DNA of 64,000 nucleotides from NCBI GenBank assembly GCA_041649015.1, contig JBAZNU010000002.1:1-64000 (forward strand), in the 5' to 3' direction. Origin of the DNA: Ignavibacteria bacterium (GTDB lineage: Bacteria; Bacteroidota; Ignavibacteria; Tepidaquicellales; Tepidaquicellaceae). A model generated the notes under the pieces. It was not told the DNA's origin, did not search any database, and saw only the letters and a program-made list of their open reading frames with translations. The position numbers were made by a program, and so were the translations under genes. Shown one piece after another: positions 26,413 through 35,368 of the stretch. Position 1 is the stretch's first letter, and every line of letters begins with the position of its first letter.

Positions 26413-26460
26413 TTGAATAATTTTCTAAATTGATTTTTAACAGAGGAATAAAATAATTCT

Positions 26461-27531
26461 ATGGAACAAAAAGAAGATATTAGATTAATGAAGGGAAACG
26501 AAGCTATGGCTGAAGCTGCTATTCAAGCAAGGATGGATGCGTACTTCGGTTATCCTATTACACCACAGTCTGAAGTTCTTGAGTACCTTACCCGTGAACT
26601 ACCTAACAGGGAACATGGTATTGCACTTCAGGCTGAAAGTGAAGTTGCTGCTATTAATATGGTCTACGGTGCTGCAGGCGCTGGTAAAAGAGTCTGGACT
26701 TCATCGTCCTCACCCGGCTGGTCGCTCATGCAGGAAGGTGTTTCCTACATCGCTTCGGCTCAGCTTCCGTGCCTTCTCGTAAACGTCAACCGGGGTGGTC
26801 CGGGTCTCGGAACTATTCAGCCGTCACAGGGGGATTATTTCCAGGCAACCAAAGGCGGGGGACATGGTGATTATCACCTAATAGTCCTAGCTCCGAATTC
26901 AGTTCAGGAAATGGCGGACTTTGTGTTTCTCGGTTTTGAACTTGCTGATAAATACCGTAATCCTGTACTAATGCTCTCAGACGGCGCTATTGGACAGATG
27001 ATGGAAAGAGTAGTGTTTAAAAAACGTGAATTAAAACAAATTGATAAACCCTGGGCTGCAACAGGTAAAACAAAAGACAGGGAAAGAAATATTATTACAT
27101 CTCTTTTTATTCAGCCGGAAAAAATGGAACAGGTGAATCTTACTCTCATGGCAAAATATGCTGAAGTGGAGAAGAATGAAGTCCGTTATGAAGAAATTAT
27201 GACTGATGATGCCGAATACCTTATCGTTGCCTACGGTCTATCTGCAAGAATAAGTCATAAAGTCGTTATTCTCGCAAGGGAAAAAGGTCTGAAACTCGGT
27301 CTTTTAAGGCCCATTACCCTTTGGCCGTTCCCGGCTCTGCCGATTGCAAAACTCGCCGATCAGGTTAAAGGTATGATGACACTCGAACTCAATGCCGGAC
27401 AGATGGTTGATGATGTACGCCTCGCTGTAAATGGTAAAGTAAAGGTTAGTCACTACGGCAGAATGGGCGGTATTATTCCAAGCCCGGAAGAAGTTCTGGA
27501 AAAATTTGAGGAATTTATTAAAACTCTTTAA
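26461..27531 (+). CDS. 2-oxoacid:ferredoxin oxidoreductase, alpha subunit (VorB/KorA type)
   Basis: This 356-aa subunit contains the pyrimidine-binding part of the catalytic site: GNEAMAEAAIQARMDAYFGYPITPQSEVLEYL at the N terminus, a glutamate in QAESEVAAINMVYGAAGAG, TSSSSPGWSLMQEG and NRGGPGLGTIQPSQGDY. The length and sequence style match VorB of 2-oxoisovalerate (branched-chain) oxidoreductases, which are shorter than pyruvate or most 2-oxoglutarate enzymes. An AGAGGA ribosome site precedes the ATG. The adjacent branched-chain aminotransferase supports branched-chain substrates, but 2-oxoglutarate is an alternative. Confidence 0.92.
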   Translation: MEQKEDIRLMKGNEAMAEAAIQARMDAYFGYPITPQSEVLEYLTRELPNREHGIALQAESEVAAINMVYGAAGAGKRVWTSSSSPGWSLMQEGVSYIASAQLPCLLVNVNRGGPGLGTIQPSQGDYFQATKGGGHGDYHLIVLAPNSVQEMADFVFLGFELADKYRNPVLMLSDGAIGQMMERVVFKKRELKQIDKPWAATGKTKDRERNIITSLFIQPEKMEQVNLTLMAKYAEVEKNEVRYEEIMTDDAEYLIVAYGLSARISHKVVILAREKGLKLGLLRPITLWPFPALPIAKLADQVKGMMTLELNAGQMVDDVRLAVNGKVKVSHYGRMGGIIPSPEEVLEKFEEFIKTL

Positions 27532-27560
27532 GAATTTAAAAGAAAATTAAGGTTTATAAT

Positions 27561-28379
27561 ATGGAAAATTACGAAATCATTCATCCGCAGTGCATAGTTG
27601 ATGGAGACGATGTTTACGACCTCATCTATGATAAAACGGTAGTTATGACAGATACCCGTCTTCACTACTGCCCTGGTTGCGGTCACAGTACAACGCATAA
27701 GATCCTTGCAGAAGTTATCGAAGAGCTCGGAATTACAGAAAACGTTATCGGTGTTGCACCTGTAGGATGCTCGGTCTTCGCTTACAACTACGTGGATATA
27801 GATTGGCAGGAAGCTGCTCACGGTAGAGCTTCAGCTGCCGCTACAGGCATTAAAAGATGCCATCCGGATAAATATGTTTTCACTTACCAGGGCGATGGAG
27901 ATCTCGCAGCTATTGGTACTGGTGAAACTATTCATTCAATAAACCGCGGCGAAAACATAATGATTATATTCATTAACAATGGCGTTTACGGAATGACCAG
28001 CGGGCAAATGGCGCCTACTTCTCTTGAAGGTATGAAAACAACCACATCACCATACGGCAGAGATGTGCGTACAATGGGTTCTCCTATTAAAATGTCAGAA
28101 CTCATCGCTCCGCTTCCCGGTGCTTTCTACGTCACAAGACAAGCTGTTAATCATCCGGGTGCTGTTAGGAAAGCAAAAAAAGCTATCATGAACGGATTCA
28201 AATACCAGAAACTGAATAAAGGTGTCAGTTTTATTGAAATAGTCTCTAACTGTCCGTCAAACTGGAAATTGACTCCGCTTCAGTCGAACGAGTATGTTGA
28301 TACTCACATGCTAAAATACTATCCTCTTGGCGATATTAAATTACCGTCTAAAGAAGATCTTGCTAACTTAAAAGACTAA
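27561..28379 (+). CDS. 2-oxoacid:ferredoxin oxidoreductase, beta (thiamine diphosphate) subunit
   Basis: This 272-aa subunit binds thiamine diphosphate and the catalytic iron-sulphur cluster region. It shows YCPGCGHSTTHKILAE at ~32-48, GVAPVGCSVFAYNY, AHGRASAAATGIKR, and the Mg-diphosphate motif GDGDLAAIG...NNGVYGMTSGQMAPTS near 110-150. It lies 29 bp after the alpha-subunit gene and 16 bp before the gamma-subunit gene, so the four subunits are made together. Confidence 0.94.
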   Translation: MENYEIIHPQCIVDGDDVYDLIYDKTVVMTDTRLHYCPGCGHSTTHKILAEVIEELGITENVIGVAPVGCSVFAYNYVDIDWQEAAHGRASAAATGIKRCHPDKYVFTYQGDGDLAAIGTGETIHSINRGENIMIIFINNGVYGMTSGQMAPTSLEGMKTTTSPYGRDVRTMGSPIKMSELIAPLPGAFYVTRQAVNHPGAVRKAKKAIMNGFKYQKLNKGVSFIEIVSNCPSNWKLTPLQSNEYVDTHMLKYYPLGDIKLPSKEDLANLKD

Positions 28380-28395
28380 GAAGGAATAAAATTAT

Positions 28396-28941
28396 ATGTT
28401 AAACGAAGAAATTATAATCGCAGGTTTTGGAGGGCAGGGAGTTCTCTCTATGGGTCAAACTCTCTGTTATGCTGCCATGGTCGAAGGGAAAAATGTTTCT
28501 TGGATGCCTTCATACGGTCCAGAAATGAGAGGCGGTACCGCTAATTGTATCACAATCGTTTCCGATACAACTATCAGCTCGCCAATAGTCTCAAGATTCG
28601 ATACGGGTATTCTTTTGAACCAACCCTCAATGGATAAATTCGAAAGCAAAATTAAACCGAATGGTATTATTGTCTATGAATCTACTAATATTCTCCATGC
28701 ATCCGAACGTAAAGATATCGGTGTCTATGCTATTGCAGCAGCTGACGAGGCTAATAAACTCAATAACGTTAGAATAGCTAACATGATTCTTCTCGGAGCT
28801 TTTCTGCAGAAGAAACCAATTGTGTCTATCGATGGTATTATGGAAGCTCTCAAAAAAGTATTACCGGAAAGGTATCATAACCTGCTTCCGGTTAATAGAA
28901 AAGCTCTTGAAGTAGGAGCAGAAATAATGAGCAAAATGTAA
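28396..28941 (+). CDS. 2-oxoacid:ferredoxin oxidoreductase, gamma subunit
   Basis: This 181-aa subunit has GFGGQGVLSMGQTL at its N terminus, then MPSYGPEMRGGTANC and ILLNQPSMDKF, typical of the gamma domain that contributes to coenzyme A binding. GAAGGAA precedes the ATG. It completes the oxidoreductase and is followed 29 bp later by the aminotransferase gene. Confidence 0.93.
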   Translation: MLNEEIIIAGFGGQGVLSMGQTLCYAAMVEGKNVSWMPSYGPEMRGGTANCITIVSDTTISSPIVSRFDTGILLNQPSMDKFESKIKPNGIIVYESTNILHASERKDIGVYAIAAADEANKLNNVRIANMILLGAFLQKKPIVSIDGIMEALKKVLPERYHNLLPVNRKALEVGAEIMSKM

Positions 28942-28970
28942 TCTTCAAAATAAACTTAAAGGAGATACGG

Positions 28971-30041
28971 ATGAATTTTAAAGTTAAAAAGAATCCGGAA
29001 ACACGGATTAAAAATATTGACTGGAATAATCTGAGATTTGGAGTATATTTCTCAGACCACGTTTTTATTTCTGTTTATAAAAACGGGAAGTGGGACGATG
29101 GAGCTATTGAGCCATATGGACTGTTGCCTTTTGAACCCGGGCTTTGCACTCTGCATTACGGACAGACAATATTTGAAGGTTTAAAAGCATTCAAATCTGT
29201 TAAAGACGGTGCTAATATCTTCAGACCTGATATGAATGTTAAAAGATTGAATCGTTCTGCTGGGATAGTTTGTATTCCTCCTTATGACGAAGAAAAGCTA
29301 TTGGCAGGTATTCAAGAATTGGTTAAGATTGATTCTAAGTTTATTCCAAAAGAAAAAGGTCAATCTTTGTACATCAGGCCTGTTGTCTTTGGAAGCGGAC
29401 ATTTCCTCGGAGTAACTGCATCGGGAGAATATCATTTAATCGTAATGACCTCGCCCGTTGCTTCTTATTATGCCGCAGGATTAAATCCCGTTAAAATAAT
29501 GGTTAGTACTGACTATGTTAGAGCGGTTCAGGGTGGTGTCGGTGCGGCTAAGACTGCTGCGAATTACGCCGCTTCATTGTATGCAGGCATGGATGCGCAT
29601 AGAAAAGGTTATTCTCAGGTGCTTTGGCTCGACGGTGTCAACAGAAAAGATATAGATGAAGTCGGGGCAATGAACATTATGTTTGTTATTGATGACGAAC
29701 TTATTACACCATCGTTGCAAAAAAATACTGTTCTCGCTGGAGTAACACGAGACTCCGTTCTAACCCTTGCAAGGGAATGGGGTATGAAGGTAAGTGAAAG
29801 AAACATTTCTATTGACGAAGTTTCAGACGCTCATGCAAAAGGTAAAGTTCAGGAAGTCTTCGGAACAGGTACCGCAGCTGTTATTTCACCTGTTGGTTTA
29901 TTGCATTACAAAGGAAAAGACATGGTATTTAATGACATGAAGATTGGACCCGTTGCTCAAAAATTCTATGATACAATTACCGGTATTCAGTACGGTGAGA
30001 TTGAAGATACGCGCAACTGGATTAAACACGTTGATTTTTAA
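28971..30041 (+). CDS. ilvE: Branched-chain amino acid aminotransferase
   Basis: This 356-aa class IV pyridoxal-phosphate enzyme exchanges amino groups between Val/Leu/Ile and 2-oxoglutarate. Motifs are EPYGLLPFEPG, LHYGQTIFEGLKAF, IRPVVFGSG, the Schiff-base Lys194 in GAAKTAANYAASLYAG, EVGAMNIMFV, and GTGTAAVISPVG. AAAGGAG lies seven bases before the start. It is the last gene of the oxidoreductase operon; it interconverts the amino acids with the keto acids the upstream enzyme would oxidise or make. A strong terminator follows. Confidence 0.94.
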   Translation: MNFKVKKNPETRIKNIDWNNLRFGVYFSDHVFISVYKNGKWDDGAIEPYGLLPFEPGLCTLHYGQTIFEGLKAFKSVKDGANIFRPDMNVKRLNRSAGIVCIPPYDEEKLLAGIQELVKIDSKFIPKEKGQSLYIRPVVFGSGHFLGVTASGEYHLIVMTSPVASYYAAGLNPVKIMVSTDYVRAVQGGVGAAKTAANYAASLYAGMDAHRKGYSQVLWLDGVNRKDIDEVGAMNIMFVIDDELITPSLQKNTVLAGVTRDSVLTLAREWGMKVSERNISIDEVSDAHAKGKVQEVFGTGTAAVISPVGLLHYKGKDMVFNDMKIGPVAQKFYDTITGIQYGEIEDTRNWIKHVDF

Positions 30042-30072
30042 GTAGAAGTATAAATATATTATGTTTATTTTT

Positions 30073-30099
30073 AACCCGTGGCATATCCACGGGTTTTTT
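30073..30099 (+). terminator. Rho-independent terminator of the oxidoreductase-ilvE operon
   Basis: AACCCGTGG (30073-30081) pairs with CCACGGGTT (30087-30095) around CATAT and is followed by TTTT. It lies 32 bp after ilvE. Confidence 0.88.
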
Positions 30100-30113
30100 A
30101 TTTATCATTCATC

Positions 30114-30899
30114 ATGAAAAAACTATTATTATTATTACTTTTATTCTCATTCGCTGGCTGCAGTAAGGATATTAGTGAAGTTGAAAAGAAATCAGGTACG
30201 GTTATAGACACTTCAATAAAGAAAGAGAACATTGATGTTTCTACATCAGACGGAATAATGATTTCTGCTAATTATTTATACAAATCAGACAAAATTAAGC
30301 AGCCTCTGGTAATCCTTATTCATCAATACCGCTCCGATAAAAAGCAATGGTCGCAAAACTTTCTTGATTCCCTTTTAAATAAAGGTTACAAAGTACTGGC
30401 TTATGACATCAGAAGTCATGGCGAGTCAGGAAAAGCCGACGTTGATATTTCAGATCTGCTCTCGAATCCTGAACAGGCTCCCAAAGATATTGATGCAGTT
30501 ATAAAGTGGGCAAAGTTTCAGATGTCAATTGATTCAAACAGAATAGCGGTTGTTGGTACCTCAATCGGCGGTTCACTCGGTATTTATGCATGTATAAACA
30601 GCGGTGTTAAATCCGTTGTTTCTGTTTCAAGCGGGAAAAGTACCTTTGAAGCATTTACGGGATACGATGAAAGAAGAATGTCAATGGCTCGTCCGATACC
30701 AAGAATCAAAAATGTGATGTTCATCTGTGGAAACAAAGACAATAACGTTGCAGATGAGGAAAGGAGTATTTATGAGAATTATCTGGATGAACCTAAAGAA
30801 CTTCAGGTTTTTGAATCCGAAAAGCACGGCAAATTTTTGATTGAAGAATTCCCGCAAATAAATGAACTTATTATTAACTGGTTAAGTAAAACACTTTAG
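30114..30899 (+). CDS. Alpha/beta hydrolase lipoprotein
   Basis: This ~261-aa protein begins with a lipoprotein signal (MKKLLLLLLLFSFAGCS, lipobox FAGC). A longer frame from a GTG at 30078 overlaps the preceding terminator and is rejected. The mature part is a dienelactone-hydrolase/acyl-peptidase-like fold: HQYRSDKKQW near the oxyanion hole, RSHGESG, the nucleophile Ser in VVGTSIGGSLG, an Asp in ICGNKDNNV, and the His in SEKHGKFL. It is probably an envelope esterase or peptidase-like enzyme of unknown substrate. Confidence 0.88.
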   Translation: MKKLLLLLLLFSFAGCSKDISEVEKKSGTVIDTSIKKENIDVSTSDGIMISANYLYKSDKIKQPLVILIHQYRSDKKQWSQNFLDSLLNKGYKVLAYDIRSHGESGKADVDISDLLSNPEQAPKDIDAVIKWAKFQMSIDSNRIAVVGTSIGGSLGIYACINSGVKSVVSVSSGKSTFEAFTGYDERRMSMARPIPRIKNVMFICGNKDNNVADEERSIYENYLDEPKELQVFESEKHGKFLIEEFPQINELIINWLSKTL

Positions 30900-30901
30900 C
30901 C

Positions 30902-31063
30902 ATGGATGACTCTGGAATCTGGACAATGGTTATAATAATGTCAGTGGTTGTTTTATTCATAACTTTTCTTACATCAGTTACCGTATTTCATAAGAAATTT
31001 GTTGAAAAACCAATCGAGAGAATGGAAGACGAAAAAGATGAAGAAAAGAAAGATAAAACATAA
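30902..31063 (+). CDS. Tiny single-helix membrane protein
   Basis: A 53-aa frame starts two bases after the hydrolase stop. It has one membrane helix (about residues 7-29, from IWTMVIIMSVVVLFI) and a highly charged tail (EDEKDEEKKDK). The hydrophobic-then-charged composition and tight spacing support a real gene, but no family is recognised. It lies between the hydrolase and htpX on the same strand. Confidence 0.55.
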   Translation: MDDSGIWTMVIIMSVVVLFITFLTSVTVFHKKFVEKPIERMEDEKDEEKKDKT

Positions 31064-31113
31064 TATTGATAAACAGTTATATTATTATATCTGAAAATTA
31101 ATATCCTTTTAAT

Positions 31114-31986
31114 ATGAACTCAACTATCAAAAGACTTTTCTTGTTTTTAGTTACTAACTTAATAGTTGTAATTACTATTGGTTTCATACTTAGCCTACTT
31201 GGGATAAGTGGTGAAGGAACAATCGGTCTAATGTTATTGTCATTCTTATGGGGAATGGGGGGTTCCTTTATATCATTGTTTATGAGTAAATGGCTCGCAA
31301 AAAGAGCTTATGGTATAAAGATTATTGACCCTCGGAATGTTTCAGGTACTGAGATTAGAATCTATGAAATGGTACGCAGGCTCGCTGAAAGAGAAAGCAT
31401 TAATGTTCCTGAAGTTGGAATTTATGATTCATCCGAGCCAAACGCATTTGCAACGGGAGCAACTAAAAAATCTTCGATGGTGGCTTTCTCAACCGGGCTC
31501 ATCAAAATGATGAATGAAAGCGAGTTAGAAGCAGTTGCTGGACACGAAATTGCTCATATCAGCAACGGTGATATGGTCACTCTGACATTACTCACGGGTA
31601 TTGCTAACGCTTTTGTTATTTTTATGGCAAGAATTATTGCAAGTGCTATCGATCAGGCTCTGAGAGATGAAGACGGTGGAGGACTTGGTTTCTTAGCTTA
31701 TTTTCTGATTGTATCTGTTCTTGAAACAGTATTAATGCTTCTTGCCTACATTCCAATATCCGCATTTTCAAGGCATAGAGAATATAAAGCAGACGAAGGT
31801 TCGGCAAAAATCACTTCAGCTTTAGCTATGGCAAATGCTCTAACGGTTCTTGGAAGTTATTCAGGGCAGCTTGATAAAAAGAATTCATACTCGATAGCAA
31901 AAATAGAATCAAGAAAACGTATTTCAATATTCAGTACTCATCCTTCTATCGAACAAAGAATAGAACGTCTAAAAGCAATGAGATAA
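31114..31986 (+). CDS. htpX: Membrane zinc protease HtpX
   Basis: This 290-aa M48-family protease degrades misfolded membrane proteins at the cytoplasmic face. Two N-terminal helices precede the zinc site GHEIAHISNGD (His144, Glu145, His148). Two more helices and the third ligand region, REYKADEGSAKIT, follow. SEPNAFATG upstream of the zinc site and HPSIEQRIERL at the end are typical. Length matches E. coli HtpX. It is convergent with rlmB, only 2 bp apart. Confidence 0.95.
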   Translation: MNSTIKRLFLFLVTNLIVVITIGFILSLLGISGEGTIGLMLLSFLWGMGGSFISLFMSKWLAKRAYGIKIIDPRNVSGTEIRIYEMVRRLAERESINVPEVGIYDSSEPNAFATGATKKSSMVAFSTGLIKMMNESELEAVAGHEIAHISNGDMVTLTLLTGIANAFVIFMARIIASAIDQALRDEDGGGLGFLAYFLIVSVLETVLMLLAYIPISAFSRHREYKADEGSAKITSALAMANALTVLGSYSGQLDKKNSYSIAKIESRKRISIFSTHPSIEQRIERLKAMR

Positions 31987-31988
31987 AA

Positions 31989-32738
31989 TCACTTGATATT
32001 CTTCTGCCTGAATATCTCATACATGAAAATGGCTGTAGAAACTGACGCATTAAGAGAGTTAAACCCTCCTGCCATGGGTATCCTTATTTGAACGTCGCAG
32101 TTGTTTTTTAAAGATACACGTATTCCCTTGCCTTCGCTTCCGACTATCAGGCACACAGCCTTGTTCAGCTTCGCCTCAAAAGTCGTCATTTCGGCATGTA
32201 TGTCAGTTCCTACAATTGTAAATGCATTCTGCTTCAGTATTTTTATCACGTTGTTCAGGTTTGTTTCCATTGCAATCGGTATGTAATTCACCGCACCTGA
32301 TGAAGTTTTTATAACTGTGTGGTTTACTTCTGCTGAATTGTGGCGCGGTATAATTATTCCGTCCGCTCCCAGACAAACTGCTGAACGTATGATCGCTCCG
32401 AAATTATGCGGATCGGTAATCTCATCAAGAATTATTAATAGGGGATTTACAACTTTTTCTATCCTACGAAGAAGCTCTTTCAATGGTGTGTATTCATAAT
32501 CCTTCATGAACCCAATCATACCCTGTGAAATACCTTCCTTTTTGTCCTTCCGTTGAAAGTATTTCTCAAAGTCAAACTTGTGCAGCGATACTATGCTTAC
32601 TCCGTTATCCTTCGCCAGCATCAGTATTTCCTTCATCCTGGGCTCTGGTTTCATGTTCTTCATGAAAATTATCTTAGTCAAATCCTTTGGATTCGACCTC
32701 AGCATTTCGAGTATCGGATTTTTACCAATTATTATCAT
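31989..32738 (-). CDS. rlmB: 23S rRNA 2'-O-methyltransferase RlmB (SpoU/TrmH family)
   Basis: This 249-aa enzyme has an N-terminal substrate-binding domain (GKNPILEMLRSNP...) and a knotted SAM-binding SpoU domain from about residue 95: LDEITDPHNFGAIIRSA, LIVGSEGKGI and the C-terminal SLNASVSTAIFMYEIFR. In E. coli RlmB methylates G2251 in the peptidyl-transferase P loop. The paralogue at 55170 is another SpoU protein, so the exact site is inferred from the RlmB-like N-terminal domain. Confidence 0.92.
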   Translation of the reverse strand: MIIIGKNPILEMLRSNPKDLTKIIFMKNMKPEPRMKEILMLAKDNGVSIVSLHKFDFEKYFQRKDKKEGISQGMIGFMKDYEYTPLKELLRRIEKVVNPLLIILDEITDPHNFGAIIRSAVCLGADGIIIPRHNSAEVNHTVIKTSSGAVNYIPIAMETNLNNVIKILKQNAFTIVGTDIHAEMTTFEAKLNKAVCLIVGSEGKGIRVSLKNNCDVQIRIPMAGGFNSLNASVSTAIFMYEIFRQKNIK

Positions 32739-32750
32739 ATCATTGTTTGA

Positions 32751-33806
32751 TTAATATTGATACCAGAGTGTAACTCTTCCTACTATATCATTAGGCCTTG
32801 AAATGTTTACACTGCTTTTATCTTTGTAAGTGTTTATCCATACATTAGGCATCACATGAAATGAATTGAATGGCAGGAAGTCTAATCCCGCTATGAAAAA
32901 GTTTTCTTTAAACCCAAGTGTGCCGTTGTTACTGTCAGGATCGAAATAATCGTATCTTGCAAATATATTGAGAGCTTCGGTTTTTTCAACATTATTCTTC
33001 TTCAATAAGTTGACTTTGGCACTGAGTGTGAATCCGATAGGATTCTGTGGTGCTGATAAATTTACCGATTTATTTCTGTTCTGAAAAAATGGTTCAAAAA
33101 CAAAAGTGTAGTCTTTATTCTTAAAAGCCAATACACTCTTTGCAGTAATCCTGTATTGTTCACTGTAATTATTCTGATAATCAAAATACACCTCGGCAAC
33201 AAAATCTCCTAAGAATTTTGCAAATATGGAGCCGTAAAACTTAGGGAATTTTGAGACTTCAGCACTCGAACCTTTTCCATTACCAAACATTACAGTATAT
33301 CCATACTTTCCTTCTTTGTCAAATTTTCCTTTAAGCATAGCACCTATTTCAAGGGCAGTTCCTATACGGTTCTTATCGGCTATTGTCTTATCAAGACTCC
33401 TGTATCCGTACATGTTTTCAGACATACCCCATACAAATGTCGGTGCAGGCATTAATCCGAAAATAATACTCGAATTTGGTACTACATCCTTCCACTCAAA
33501 TTGTGCATCATATACCATGAAGCTGACTTTGTTATCTATCTTTGTTACATCATTTAATTCAATACCAAAGTTGCCCGTAAAGTTTTCATTAAACGAATGC
33601 TCATAGTGAAGTCTTGCTCTGCGTACGGTTACTCCTGTAGTTTTAGAATTATATGATGAATATTGGTTTGAAGAGCCTGAAGAATCTCCTTCAATCTTAT
33701 AAAAATAATCCCCAAAAAGTACTCCGTTAAATTTTCCTTTTGGCTTATCTTGAGCGTATACACTTACTCCTATGACGAGAAAAACTATTAGAAAAAATCT
33801 TTTCAA
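32751..33806 (-). CDS. Outer-membrane porin-like beta-barrel protein
   Basis: This 351-aa protein has a signal peptide ending in VYAQ and then amphipathic strands typical of OprO/OprP-type or related porins (RRARLHYEHSFNENFTG, an early conserved strand). It ends in the aromatic residue of WYQY, as expected for BAM-inserted barrels. Translation begins at TTG with AAGGAG six bases upstream. The gene follows nrfA with a terminator between, so co-regulation is plausible but not certain. The solute is unknown. Confidence 0.85.
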   Translation of the reverse strand: MKRFFLIVFLVIGVSVYAQDKPKGKFNGVLFGDYFYKIEGDSSGSSNQYSSYNSKTTGVTVRRARLHYEHSFNENFTGNFGIELNDVTKIDNKVSFMVYDAQFEWKDVVPNSSIIFGLMPAPTFVWGMSENMYGYRSLDKTIADKNRIGTALEIGAMLKGKFDKEGKYGYTVMFGNGKGSSAEVSKFPKFYGSIFAKFLGDFVAEVYFDYQNNYSEQYRITAKSVLAFKNKDYTFVFEPFFQNRNKSVNLSAPQNPIGFTLSAKVNLLKKNNVEKTEALNIFARYDYFDPDSNNGTLGFKENFFIAGLDFLPFNSFHVMPNVWINTYKDKSSVNISRPNDIVGRVTLWYQY

Positions 33807-33812
33807 TTATTA

Positions 33813-33818
33813 CTCCTT
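33813..33818 (-). promoter_or_regulatory. Shine-Dalgarno supporting a TTG start (porin)
   Basis: AAGGAG on the minus strand lies six bases upstream of a TTG codon at 33806-33804. It decides the start of the porin gene, which otherwise lacks an ATG before its signal peptide. Confidence 0.75.
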
Positions 33819-33823
33819 ATTAA

Positions 33824-33853
33824 TAAAAATCCCCTCTCGTTTGAAAGGGGATT
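33824..33853 (-). terminator. Terminator between nrfA and the porin gene
   Basis: On the minus strand AATCCCCT (33853-33846) pairs with AGGGGATT (33836-33829) and is followed by TTTATT. It lies 20 bp after the nrfA stop and immediately before the porin's ribosome site. Confidence 0.8.
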
Positions 33854-33873
33854 ACAAGTTTAATTATTTGTTT

Positions 33874-35349
33874 TTAATACCAGGCAATTTTATTGCCTTT
33901 TTCAATGGCTATCTTGTCCCATTGGGGAATTGTTTCATTTAAAAATATAGATTTCGCTTTATTTAAACTGTCCAAATTTAAACCGATGTATGTTTGTGCT
34001 TTTAGCTTCGTTGATATGTCGGGATATGCTATTGGTAATCCCACATTAAGCTTTGTTAGCAATATCGCTATTTGTGTTCTGGCTTCCTGTCCTTTTGATA
34101 TTGAATTTCCAAGTACCCTTGCTGATTCAAGCGGAGCGTGGAATCCTGCTCCATGCGATGCTGCAATGTAATCCCATCTCCATTGTGCTTGTCTGATTAA
34201 CTTCAATATCGGTTTCATTTGCTCTTCAGTCGCTCCTGCATCCCATGCATACTTTGCCTCAATGTGAGCTTTTGCAATTATATTCGTTGCTGTTTCTCCA
34301 AGTTCAAGAACCTTATCCTGCCTTTCATATACGTTATTCATTAGGGTCGTTTCGCTCTCCCTGTGACACACTTGACATGAGTTGGCAATGTTATTTAAAG
34401 GACTCTGTATATGATGATCTGTAAACTTTACTCCACCTTCACTTTTATAAGGCATGTGGCAGTCAGCACAAGAAAGCCCTCTTTGTGAATGAATACCCAT
34501 TTTAAAGACTTCAAAATCAGGATGCTGCGCTTTTAACATCGGGGTTTTGCTAATCTGGTGTACCCAGTCAACATGCTCAACATTATCATAATATTTTTCC
34601 ATGTCCTCTACTGTAAAACCATTATCCCAAGGGAATGTTAAATACTTTTCTTCTTTTCCTTTAAAATAATATTCAACGTGGCATTGTGCACAAACTAATG
34701 ATCGCATTTCCTGATGAGTTGCATTGTTTATATCTTTGCCTTGTCTTTGAAATGCTTCAACCAGAGCCGGTCTTGAAATTTTTAAGTTCAATGTCTTATT
34801 ATCATGACAGTCCTGACAGCCAATTGCATTAACAACCTCAGAACCAAGCTCTTTCCATGGTTTCTTGTAGTACTCTGATATTCCAAGCTGATTCATTAAA
34901 CGAGGTACATCCGTGCTTTTACAAGTCCAGCATGTTGCAGGTTGAGGTACATCTGTCCGCAATGTATTTCTTATATCCTTAACTGCAAGATAGTGTCCTC
35001 GGCCTTGATTATAATCTCTTGAAAATGCATATCCTGCCCAAAGTATTACTAAATCAGGATATCTTTCGAGCATGTCAACTTTTGCAGAACCCCCGTGTTT
35101 GCTCGCAAAGGAAGTATCTAATGTTTGTACGTACGTCTCGTATTCACGAGGATAGTTCTCACCCCAGATTTCGTTCCTCGGTTCCCAATCTTTTATTGGT
35201 TTTACGTTTTGAATAATCAGGTTCGATTCTGTTCTTCTCTCTATAATTGAGCTCCCCAGTAACCCTACAAGAAACACAACCAATATAGTGGCTCCGTATA
35301 ATATCCATCCGAGCCATGGCTTTTCTTTTATTTTTTCTGCAAGTTTCAT
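33874..35349 (-). CDS. nrfA: Cytochrome c nitrite reductase, ammonia-forming (NrfA)
   Basis: This 491-aa pentahaem cytochrome reduces nitrite to ammonium in six electrons in the periplasm. A membrane anchor or uncleaved signal covers ~14-34. The catalytic haem uses the special CWTCK motif (Cys140-Lys144, Lys as axial ligand). Four bis-His haems bind at CQDCH (178), CAQCH (219), CADCH (292) and CQVCH (323). MPYKSEGGVKFTDHH at ~297-311 matches the conserved calcium-site region. It is 19 bp downstream of nrfH; the pair forms the NrfHA complex that takes electrons from menaquinol. Confidence 0.97.
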   Translation of the reverse strand: MKLAEKIKEKPWLGWILYGATILVVFLVGLLGSSIIERRTESNLIIQNVKPIKDWEPRNEIWGENYPREYETYVQTLDTSFASKHGGSAKVDMLERYPDLVILWAGYAFSRDYNQGRGHYLAVKDIRNTLRTDVPQPATCWTCKSTDVPRLMNQLGISEYYKKPWKELGSEVVNAIGCQDCHDNKTLNLKISRPALVEAFQRQGKDINNATHQEMRSLVCAQCHVEYYFKGKEEKYLTFPWDNGFTVEDMEKYYDNVEHVDWVHQISKTPMLKAQHPDFEVFKMGIHSQRGLSCADCHMPYKSEGGVKFTDHHIQSPLNNIANSCQVCHRESETTLMNNVYERQDKVLELGETATNIIAKAHIEAKYAWDAGATEEQMKPILKLIRQAQWRWDYIAASHGAGFHAPLESARVLGNSISKGQEARTQIAILLTKLNVGLPIAYPDISTKLKAQTYIGLNLDSLNKAKSIFLNETIPQWDKIAIEKGNKIAWY

Positions 35350-35368
35350 AATCTTATATGTATTTTTA

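Noticed and set aside
30078..30113. GTG start of the hydrolase lipoprotein
   Set aside because: It lies inside the preceding terminator and would bury the lipoprotein signal.
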